DNA from: Halobaculum roseum
GTDB taxonomy: Archaea > Halobacteriota > Halobacteria > Halobacteriales > Haloferacaceae
NCBI RefSeq assembly: GCF_019880245.1
Contig: NZ_CP082286.1
Location: 1,506,521-1,570,520, forward strand
Direction: 5' to 3'
Length of the DNA: 64,000 bases
In this document: positions 7,995 to 15,292 of the stretch, one piece after another
Position numbering within the stretch: the first letter of the stretch is position 1
Layout: every line of letters starts with the position of its first letter
Notes under the pieces: model-generated
What the model was told of the DNA's origin: nothing
The model's database searches: none
The model's input: the letters and a program-made list of their open reading frames with translations, nothing else
Made by a program: the position numbers and the translations under genes

Positions 7995-8040
7995 CTCCGT
8001 CGGCGCGTTCGCCATCGGGCTTATCCCTCACAACTTCGTT

Positions 8041-8631
8041 ATGCGAGGCGTGACTACCTCGCGCGGATCCGCCGCCGGCGACGACGCGGACGGCGAGGCG
8101 CGGATCCGCCCGGTCGACCGCGCGGACCTGCTCGGCGTGTTCCGCATCGAGAAGGCCGTGTTCACCCAGCCGTGGCCGTACGCGGCCTTCGAGGGGCTGC
8201 TCGACGCGCCGGGGTTTCTCGTCGCCGAGGGCGAGCCGGGCGGCGACGGTCGGCCGGACGCGGGCGGGAACGCGATCGACGAGGCCATCGACGCCGGCGA
8301 CGTGGTCGGCTACGTCGTCGGCGACGTGACGCCGAACCACGGACAGGACATCGGCCACATCAAGGACCTCGCGGTGCGTCCCGACGCGCAGGGACGGGGG
8401 CTCGGCCGGCGACTGCTCCGGGCGTCGCTGTCGGAGCTGGCGGCGGCGGGCGCGAGCGTGGTGAAGCTGGAGGTGCGCGAGAGCAACCACCGCGCCCAGG
8501 ACCTGTACGACGACGAGGGGTTCCGGCCGGGGCGGCGGATCCCGCGGTACTACGGCGACGGCGAGGCGGCGTTCGTGATGCGACTCGACCTGGGCGAGTG
8601 GGTCCGCGAGCGCAACGCGGGCGAGTCGTAA
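8041..8631 (+). CDS. rimI: N-alpha-acetyltransferase, RimI/Ard1 type
   Basis: 196-residue GNAT protein expected to transfer acetyl from acetyl-CoA to protein N-termini. The acetyl-CoA loop reads 'AQGRGLGRRLL', preceded by the beta-strand 'IKDLAVRP'. The family ending 'NHRAQDLYDDEGF' and 'RIPRYYGDGEAAFVM' is typical of archaeal NatA-like enzymes. The first 25 residues are a halophile extension. The acidic insert about 78-92 is unusual but lies in a loop. It is followed directly by an AT-richer island. Confidence 0.88.
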   Translation: MRGVTTSRGSAAGDDADGEARIRPVDRADLLGVFRIEKAVFTQPWPYAAFEGLLDAPGFLVAEGEPGGDGRPDAGGNAIDEAIDAGDVVGYVVGDVTPNHGQDIGHIKDLAVRPDAQGRGLGRRLLRASLSELAAAGASVVKLEVRESNHRAQDLYDDEGFRPGRRIPRYYGDGEAAFVMRLDLGEWVRERNAGES

Positions 8632-8797
8632 GCTGAAGCCACGGGGCGGACGATGACCATGATCCGGGTGAACATTCCTTTGGGTGGTCAGAACTGCTTC
8701 AACGACACAATACGGACTAAGTGAAGACCACTTCCACTACGCGTACCTTACGAACCGCGGGTATTTTATCCAACCGAGAAGATTTGTTGGCAATTGA

Positions 8798-9460
8798 ATG
8801 GATGCGTTCGGGGATGCATCGGGCGATCTACGTAGTCTGTTGACGAAAGACTGTGATGTGTATGTCGCGGCTGTCGTTTGGGGCGATCGGATGTCATGTG
8901 CCAGGTGCGCGAACAAGACAGTCCGGCGGGTAACCGACGTTGCAGAGGCGAAGTGGAGGGATATGAATGATGTCCAGAAGCGGCGGATGATGGGGTGCTT
9001 CAGTGATAACGACCATCTGCAGTTCGGATATGCGAAATTCGAGCGTCATCAGCTACAATCCCTCCAGTTAAGCCATCTACTGTATCAGAATGTTTGTCTT
9101 CCACCGGACTGGGATCTCGCTCTTGAGGGATTCGCATATGGCGAAGTCTTGTTCGAGATGGGTGCTCCAGAAGAGCAACGCGCGACGTTTACATTCGATC
9201 GTGTAGCGTCAACACCTCAGTGTAAAGCGGTCAGAGATCATGTCCTCGAATTCGTGGGGGATGTTGAGGTGTCATATAAAGGCTCACGGAAAGAGGGAGG
9301 AATACAAGCTGCAGACTGTTTTGCAGGTGCTGTCGCTGAGGATCTGAAACGAGACACTGATTGGCTATCGTATATCGACGAGAGGCGGATCACTGAGAGT
9401 AGTTTCTCTTCACTCGCACAGCTCGAGAATAAGCTTCACGAGTATGAAACCGGACCGTGA
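8798..9460 (+). CDS. DUF3800-like protein in a lower-GC island
   Basis: 220 residues, ATG at 8798. A TATA element (TATTTTAT, 8762-8769) sits 29-36 nt upstream, supporting this start and a leaderless message. The N-terminal 'DASGD' (D6-D10) and the late 'QAADCFAGAV' resemble the conserved acidic motifs of DUF3800, an RNase H-like family often found in defence and mobile regions. The first strand before DASG is shorter than usual. Base and codon use is clearly AT-richer than that of both neighbours, which argues for recent transfer. No toxin, antitoxin or transposase lies beside it. Function unknown. Confidence 0.65.
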   Translation: MDAFGDASGDLRSLLTKDCDVYVAAVVWGDRMSCARCANKTVRRVTDVAEAKWRDMNDVQKRRMMGCFSDNDHLQFGYAKFERHQLQSLQLSHLLYQNVCLPPDWDLALEGFAYGEVLFEMGAPEEQRATFTFDRVASTPQCKAVRDHVLEFVGDVEVSYKGSRKEGGIQAADCFAGAVAEDLKRDTDWLSYIDERRITESSFSSLAQLENKLHEYETGP

Positions 9461-9779
9461 TTGGCCTCCCACCCGCCAGCCCGACCGGGTGACGTCCCCA
9501 AAGTACGGAATGTCTACCCAGCCAGACGAGGTGATTTTCTCACCTATGCGAGGTCATCGCCCTCTCACGGCTTTATCGGTATCATACACTACATTGTGTT
9601 GAGTAAAGGGTTTTTTGGTTATTCTGTCAGTAGTGGATATCAAGCGAGTCGCGAGCAACGCGGACGATCAGGTTGCAGCCTACGTCGAAGTCACTCCCAA
9701 TGATCCTGATAGATCGGATCGCAGTGATGCGGCGACCGCGGACGGCAGTCGTTTTCACGCTCGGCGCCCCAGTCGGCGT
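9461..9779. other. AT-richer intergenic region, no gene seen
   Basis: This is the right flank of the lower-GC island. I see no convincing coding frame. It includes a T-run at about 9610-9616, a plausible terminator for the DUF3800-like gene. GC rises again close to 9720, just before the DUF5810 gene. No terminal inverted repeats or target duplications could be found by eye. Confidence 0.6.
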
Positions 9780-10241
9780 ATGGGATACGCCTGTCCGGTG
9801 TGCGAGACGCCCCAGCGCGACGGCGAGCACCTCGCGAACCACCTGGCGTTCACGGCGATGCTCCACGGCGACGAGCACGAGGACTGGCTGGACGAGCACG
9901 TCGACGACTGGGGCGACCGCACGCCCGCGGACCTGGCGTCGGCGGCGACCGAGTTCGCCGAGGAGACCGAGTACGACGAGGTGTTCGAGGATACGACGGG
10001 CAATGGGCACGGCCACCACGACCACGCGCACGGCGACCCCGCACGGTCGGACGTGACCGGCGACCCGACGGGCGGCGCCGCCGAGGCGGTCGTCGACGAG
10101 GCGGTCGAGTCGGTACTGGAGGAGGCCCAGGAGTTGACCGAGGAGATGTACGGGTTGGACGAGGACGGCGACGCCGACGGCGACGACGGCGGACCCCCGA
10201 AGGGAGCAGGCGACGAAGCCGACGACGCGACCGAGGAGTAG
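9780..10241 (+). CDS. haloarchaeal zinc-ribbon-like protein, DUF5810
   Basis: 153 residues from ATG 9780; the open frame runs further upstream into non-coding AT-richer DNA and is rejected as the start. The N-terminus 'MGYACPVCETPQRDGEHL' carries a CxxC and is the recognisable start of the family. It is followed by a helical segment and a long Asp/Glu-rich tail with a short His-rich patch ('GHGHHDHAHG'), which may bind metal. It is paired with the DUF5809 gene 56 bp downstream, an arrangement I recall as common in haloarchaea. Function unknown. Confidence 0.8.
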   Translation: MGYACPVCETPQRDGEHLANHLAFTAMLHGDEHEDWLDEHVDDWGDRTPADLASAATEFAEETEYDEVFEDTTGNGHGHHDHAHGDPARSDVTGDPTGGAAEAVVDEAVESVLEEAQELTEEMYGLDEDGDADGDDGGPPKGAGDEADDATEE

Positions 10242-10297
10242 CCGGCCGCGGTCCCGGAAGGGAACGACTCTTGGCTCGCACGCCCGCACCGACGGGT

Positions 10298-10885
10298 ATG
10301 GATACCGAAGGGACGCTCGCGCCGGCGACGCCCGCGGAGGCCCGCGAGGAGTACGAGACGCTCGTGCCCGCCGCGAAGGTCGCCGTCCGCGAGGCGGCGA
10401 AGGCGATGGAGTTCGACCGCGAGGAGTACGCCGACCGCGTCACCGGCGAGGTGATCGAGACGGTTCGCGACGCGCTGTTCGCGTCGCTGCTGGAGGTTCA
10501 CGTCGGCACGCGCGAGGAGTACGAGGCGTGGCTCGACGACCACCCCGAGTACGAGCCGGACATGGCCGGCAGCGACAACGTCGACAACGTCGTCTGGCAC
10601 CCGGTCGCGTTCGCGCCCGACAGCGAGGGCGAGCGAAGCGAGTCCTCGGGGCGAGCGGGGAGCGGTGCGGGGCGCGAGCAAAGCGAGCGCCCCGAGAAGT
10701 CGAGCGGGGAGCGGGGCGACCCGCGAGACGGAGAAGCGACCCGCGAGCGCACCAAGCCCGTCGTCGCGGCGACGTGGCAGGCCGAGCGCGAGGCCGCGCT
10801 CGGAACGCTCCGGCGGCGCGCGTTCGGCCGGGCGTACCGACCCGTCGTCGACGGCGGCGGCGAAACCGGAAGCGACGAGGCATAA
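10298..10885 (+). CDS. haloarchaeal conserved protein, DUF5809
   Basis: 195 residues from ATG 10298. It has an alpha-helical N-terminal region ('EEYETLVPAAKVAVREAAKA') and a conserved C-terminal helix ('AEREAALGTLRRRAFGRAY'). Between about 108 and 155 lies a Ser/Gly/Arg/Glu-rich stretch encoded by GAGCGAAGCGAG-like repeat DNA; it looks like an in-frame insertion that the protein tolerates. Probably co-transcribed with the DUF5810 gene. Function unknown. Confidence 0.78.
   Translation: MDTEGTLAPATPAEAREEYETLVPAAKVAVREAAKAMEFDREEYADRVTGEVIETVRDALFASLLEVHVGTREEYEAWLDDHPEYEPDMAGSDNVDNVVWHPVAFAPDSEGERSESSGRAGSGAGREQSERPEKSSGERGDPRDGEATRERTKPVVAATWQAEREAALGTLRRRAFGRAYRPVVDGGGETGSDEA
10625..10755. 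repeat. GAGCGAAGCGAG-type repeat DNA inside the DUF5809 gene
   Basis: The segment is built of short GCGAGCGAAGCGAG, GCGAGCAAAGCGAG and GAGCGGGGAGCGGGGCGA units and near-palindromes (GGGGCGCGAGC with GCGAGCGCCCC at about 10669-10695). The same flavour of repeat occurs between genes elsewhere in the window, for example at 2057-2075 and in the 71-bp array. Here it stays in frame and adds roughly 45 residues. Confidence 0.65.
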
Positions 10886-10916
10886 CGCGTTTGCGCCGTC
10901 GTCCCCTACCGCGCCC

Positions 10917-11318
10917 ATGCGACCGGTCACCCGGAAATTCCTCGTCGGCATCGTCGCCGTCGTCCTCCTCCTGCTCGCGCTCGGGGCGCTCCCGTCGTAT
11001 CTGGGTTCGGGCGACCCGTACTACCTGGAGGCGACCCCCGCGGCCGAGGCCGAGGGCCCCGCCTACGAGCTGAACGCGACCGAGGGCGGCATCGCCGAAC
11101 AGCGGTTCCGGTACTTCTTCTCGGCGGTCGAGTCGGACGACGGGCGCTCGGAGGCGTACCGCCGGGGGCCGTACGGCCTGAAGGAGGAGTTCAGCCACTC
11201 GCCGTTCGACGAGCTGTCGACGTTCCGGGAGTTCGCGCCCGCGGGCGCCGTCGACGGCGACGCCGTCTTCGTCCGGTACAACGATACCCGTTACCGCGTA
11301 ACCGTCGTCCAACCGTGA
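10917..11318 (+). CDS. small membrane-anchored exported protein, unknown function
   Basis: 133 residues from ATG 10917. Residues 8-28 form one hydrophobic segment ('FLVGIVAVVLLLLALGAL'), a signal anchor, followed by an acidic extracellular domain of about 100 residues with no cysteines. Its stop codon overlaps the GTG start of the Nudix gene by 4 bp, so the two are translationally coupled. I do not recognise the family. Confidence 0.75.
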   Translation: MRPVTRKFLVGIVAVVLLLLALGALPSYLGSGDPYYLEATPAAEAEGPAYELNATEGGIAEQRFRYFFSAVESDDGRSEAYRRGPYGLKEEFSHSPFDELSTFREFAPAGAVDGDAVFVRYNDTRYRVTVVQP

Positions 11319-12013
11319 ACGACGACAGCCGCGACGCCCACGACGGCGCGAACAGCGCGAACGACGCGAACGGTGCAACCGACGCGAGCGGTGCGAACCG
11401 GGCGACCGGCTCGGAGGGGGACGCCGACGAGTGGACATCCGACGAACCCGACTTCGGCGACGGCCGCCGCCACGACTGGCCGGGCGAGCCCGAGTGGCCC
11501 GTGCTGGAGACGGCGGTGGAGTACGAGACGGGCTGGGTGACGGCCGGCTACGACCTCGTCGAACACCCCGACGGGTCGACGAAGAAGTACTACTGGTCGG
11601 AACTGGCGACGGCCGTGGTCGTCGTCGCCCGCGCCGGCGACGACCTCCTCATGGTCGAGCAGTACCGCCCGACCGTCCGCAACACGCAGCTGGAGCTCCC
11701 CGCGGGCATCGTCGAGGCCGGCGAGTCGTACACCGGGGCGGGCCGACGGGAACTCCGCGAGGAGACCGGATTCGCGGCCGACTCGCTCTCCGTGCTCGGC
11801 GAGGTGCAGTGTACGACCGGGCTGCTTCGCCACACCCGCGGGTTCGTCTTCGCGGAGGGGCTCGAACCCGTCGGACAGGAGCTCGACGACAACGAGTACC
11901 TCGTCCCCCGGGCGGTCCCCGTCGACGAGGCGGTCGACGTGGTTCGCTCGCCGCCGACCAACGACGCGACCCTGGAGGGCGTGCTGCTCGCCCGCGAGGA
12001 GGGGCTGCTGTAG
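11315..12013 (+). CDS. Nudix hydrolase, ADP-ribose pyrophosphatase-like
   Basis: 232 residues. The Nudix box is complete at 131-153 (G131, E137, 'RELREETGF'), so it should cleave a nucleoside diphosphate linked to another moiety with Mg2+. The 'GWVTAGYDLVEHPDGSTKKYYW' strand pattern and 'VEQYRPTV' resemble ADP-sugar pyrophosphatases. The first 40 residues are a low-complexity Asn/Ala/Asp stretch. The GTG start overlaps the preceding stop as GTGA. Substrate is inferred only at subfamily level. Confidence 0.85.
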   Translation: MNDDSRDAHDGANSANDANGATDASGANRATGSEGDADEWTSDEPDFGDGRRHDWPGEPEWPVLETAVEYETGWVTAGYDLVEHPDGSTKKYYWSELATAVVVVARAGDDLLMVEQYRPTVRNTQLELPAGIVEAGESYTGAGRRELREETGFAADSLSVLGEVQCTTGLLRHTRGFVFAEGLEPVGQELDDNEYLVPRAVPVDEAVDVVRSPPTNDATLEGVLLAREEGLL

Positions 12014-12095
12014 GGGCGCCGACCGGCGATCGACGGGCTCCGACGGGGTCGCCGACGGCGGAGCGCTTTTCACCCGGCGACGGCTCCCCACGGGC

Positions 12096-12473
12096 ATGGA
12101 CGGCGAGATCACGCCCGACGAGGTCGAGCGGCTCCTCGCGGAGGACGCGGACGTCCGCGTCGTCGACATCCGCTCGCCGGGGGCGTACGAGCGCGGCCAC
12201 ATCCCCGGCTCCGAGAACGTCCCGTTTCAGGACCTGCCCGACCGGGTGGCGTCGCTGACCGGGAGCGAGCACATCGTGACGGTGTGCCCGCACGGCAAGG
12301 CGAGCGTCCAGGCGGCGAACCTCATCACGTCGTTCGAGGGAACGACCGAGGCGCGCGTCGAGAGCATGGCCGGCGGGCTGGAGGCGTGGGACGGCGAGCT
12401 CGAAGCCGGCGCCGGCGACGACGAACCCGCGGACGCGCGCGAGGCCGACGAGGGCCCGCAGTCACCCTTCTGA
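12096..12473 (+). CDS. rhodanese-like sulfurtransferase
   Basis: 125-residue single-domain rhodanese. The active-site loop is 'VCPHGKAS' with catalytic C64, and the conserved 'VDIRSPGAYERGHIPG' lies at about 23-38. It probably carries persulfide sulfur in the cytoplasm. An acidic Ala/Glu tail follows residue 105. Its 3' end overlaps the convergent metallopeptidase-like gene by 12 bp. Confidence 0.9.
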   Translation: MDGEITPDEVERLLAEDADVRVVDIRSPGAYERGHIPGSENVPFQDLPDRVASLTGSEHIVTVCPHGKASVQAANLITSFEGTTEARVESMAGGLEAWDGELEAGAGDDEPADAREADEGPQSPF

Positions 12474-14669
12474 CCGGCGCCCCCGCAGGGCCGCCAGCGC
12501 GAGCGCGACCGCCAGCGACGCCGCGGCCGCGCCGACGCCGAATCCGGGGGCGGAGACGCCGAGGTCCCCGCCCGCGTCGCCACCGCTCGCGTCGTCTCCC
12601 CCGCTCCCTCCGTTCGCCGCCTCGACGGTGAGCGACGCCGTCGCGTCGCCGACCGACACGGTGTAGGTGCCCGGTTCGTCGACGCGGATCGGTACCCGCA
12701 GCGTCGCTGCGTCGTCGGGCGCGACGCGGACGCGCTCGGTCGCGACCGTGCGGCCGTCGACGCGGACCGCGAGGTCGCCCGCGGCGGGAACCTCCCCGTC
12801 CGCGACGACCTCGGCGCTCACCAGCACCGCGTCGCCGGCGGCGACGGTCGTCCGGTTCAGCGACACCGAGGCGACAGCGGGCGTCGACGGTTCCTCGACG
12901 AGCACCTCGTAGGTGTGCCCGCGCACCGTCAGCGCGTACGTCCCGGGCTCGGTCGGCGTCCACGACAGCGACACGGTCGCGTTCTCCCCCGCCGCGAGCG
13001 TCCCGTTGGCGACGGCGACCGTCCGGTCGTTCGCCGCGAGCGCGACCCGGTAGTCGCCGTCGGCGCCGCCGTCGTTCGAGACCGACAGCGGGACGGTCAG
13101 CGTCTCGCCGACGGCGACCGTGACCGGCGGCGCGAGGCTCGCGTTTCGGTACTCGCCCTCGACGCCGACCTCCGCCGGCGATTCGACCGCGATGCGGGCG
13201 ACGGGGGTGCCGAACGCCGTCTCGTGGCCCGACGCCGACCACATCTCGGGCGCGGCGTCCGTCCGGACGAACCGCCCGGTCTCGTCGGCGACCGATTCGT
13301 CGCCGGCCTCCGCGACGAGCGCGAGGAAGCGGTCTCCGGAGACGGGCTCGGAGTCGGCGTTTAGGCGCGTGAACACCGTGTCGAAGCTGGCGCCGCCGTC
13401 GGCGGCCAGCCGGACCCGACGGTCGGTCTCCCCGACGACGAGCGAGCCCTTGCGGTAGGGCGTGGCCGTCGTCCACGTGCGCTGGTCGGCGAGCACGTCG
13501 TCGGCGTACGGCGCCTCGGCGCCGCGTTCGAGGTGGTCTGCGAACGCCGGGAAGTCGATCAACCCCTGTCGGAGCGCGAGCAGGGCGGCGTAGTAGTCGG
13601 CCGAGCCCTCGATCACCCAGCGCGTCTCGGCGGTCGTCGCGAACGACTGCCGCGTGTGGACGTACTCGTGGAGCCAGGCGCTTCGGGGGTCCGCGAGCGG
13701 CTCGTCCGCGCGAACCCACGCGTCGGCGTCGCCCGTCTGGATCCCGGCGACCGCCCAGTCAACGCCGGTCGGCGCGGCGACGAGGAACACCGACTCGTCG
13801 CGGTCGCCGACGCGGAGCGTCTTCGAGGCCGACGCCAGCGAGTCGAGCACGCGGTCCGGCGGCGCCCGCATCGCGTCGGCCGACTCGGCGGGGACGACGA
13901 GCCGGAACGTCTGTCCGTTCGCGCTGTGCTCGCGGACGGTGTGCTCGCCGAGGAACGCCACGCGCTCGCCGACGGCGCCCGGTCCGTCGGTCGTCGTGTC
14001 CCGCGAGAGCCCCACGGTGTCGCCGCGGTAGCGCCACGACACGCCCGTCCCCGGAACCTGTACGAGCGCCCAGGGACCGGGGTCGGCGAACACGTATCCC
14101 TCGTCGCCGGCGGCGGAGGCGGAGTCAGTGGTTCCCTCCGGCGATCCACCAGAGTGTAGCTCGGTCCGGGCGAGTCGCCCCGACGTGGTCGTCCGGTTGA
14201 CCGGGAGGCGATAGCGGATCGTCGGCGACGCCGTCTCGCCGTCCCACTCGTAGGTGTCGCCGTCGGTCGCGTCGAACCCGTCGGTCGTCACCGACTCGGC
14301 GTCCGCGGCGAGTTGGGCCTCGATGGCGGTGACGCGGTCGGGGGACTCGAACCGGAGCGTGACCGCGACCGATCCCGGCCGATCGGGGGTGAGCGCGAGC
14401 GTCGTCGTGAGCCGGATGTCGTCGCCGGCGGCGGTCGAGGCGGCCGTCGGCGACGACGACGCCGAGGCGGTTCTCGGCGACGACGCGGAGCCGATCGCCG
14501 TCGGGGGATCGGAACCGATCGCCGTCGGAGGCTCGACGGGAGCGATAGCTACGGCGTCAGCGTCGGCGTCGCGGCCGGCGTCCGCCGCCGGCGCGGCCGC
14601 GACCGCGGGCGCGACGAGCGACGTGACGAGGCAGACGACGACGAGCGCGACGAGGCCTCGCTGCTGCAT
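12462..14669 (-). CDS. secreted gluzincin-like protein with PGF-CTERM anchor
   Basis: 735 residues. An N-terminal signal peptide (about 1-26) is followed by a linker with a duplicated 'PPTAIGS'. A metallopeptidase-like region holds 'HEYVH' near 332-336 and a downstream 'IEGSADYYA' Glu that fits a gluzincin third ligand. Two Ig/CARDB-like repeats follow (about 500-680), then a Gly/Asp linker, 'PGFGVGA', a transmembrane helix and 'RGRRSEG'. That ending is the PGF-CTERM signal, which archaeosortase A is known to process for lipid anchoring at the cell surface. Peptidase activity is inferred; substrate unknown. Confidence 0.8.
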   Translation of the reverse strand: MQQRGLVALVVVCLVTSLVAPAVAAAPAADAGRDADADAVAIAPVEPPTAIGSDPPTAIGSASSPRTASASSSPTAASTAAGDDIRLTTTLALTPDRPGSVAVTLRFESPDRVTAIEAQLAADAESVTTDGFDATDGDTYEWDGETASPTIRYRLPVNRTTTSGRLARTELHSGGSPEGTTDSASAAGDEGYVFADPGPWALVQVPGTGVSWRYRGDTVGLSRDTTTDGPGAVGERVAFLGEHTVREHSANGQTFRLVVPAESADAMRAPPDRVLDSLASASKTLRVGDRDESVFLVAAPTGVDWAVAGIQTGDADAWVRADEPLADPRSAWLHEYVHTRQSFATTAETRWVIEGSADYYAALLALRQGLIDFPAFADHLERGAEAPYADDVLADQRTWTTATPYRKGSLVVGETDRRVRLAADGGASFDTVFTRLNADSEPVSGDRFLALVAEAGDESVADETGRFVRTDAAPEMWSASGHETAFGTPVARIAVESPAEVGVEGEYRNASLAPPVTVAVGETLTVPLSVSNDGGADGDYRVALAANDRTVAVANGTLAAGENATVSLSWTPTEPGTYALTVRGHTYEVLVEEPSTPAVASVSLNRTTVAAGDAVLVSAEVVADGEVPAAGDLAVRVDGRTVATERVRVAPDDAATLRVPIRVDEPGTYTVSVGDATASLTVEAANGGSGGDDASGGDAGGDLGVSAPGFGVGAAAASLAVALALAALRGRRSEG

Positions 14670-14874
14670 TGGCTCCCGGTAGCGCGAGGGCGGCTAAAGC
14701 CGTTGGCGTCTCGGTGGCGTCGGTCGGCGGATCCCGGACGGGGTCGAGACAGCGGTGTTCCGGCGGTGTTCGACGACGGTGAGCGACGGTTCGCGACGAC
14801 GCAGTAGCTCGCGGCGTCGAAAACGGGAGAACGGAACGCGACTGCTCGAGTGCGGTGTCAGGTCGGTCCGATGG

Positions 14875-15180
<306 letters not shown>

Positions 15181-15292
15181 CTACAAGAGCGCCGTATTAA
15201 ATCCTGTCGGGTGTTCGCATACGGATTTCGACCCACGGGCGCGCGGTCGCCGAGAGTCGGGAGGGACGCGGAGGCGGCGGCCGGATCGTCGA

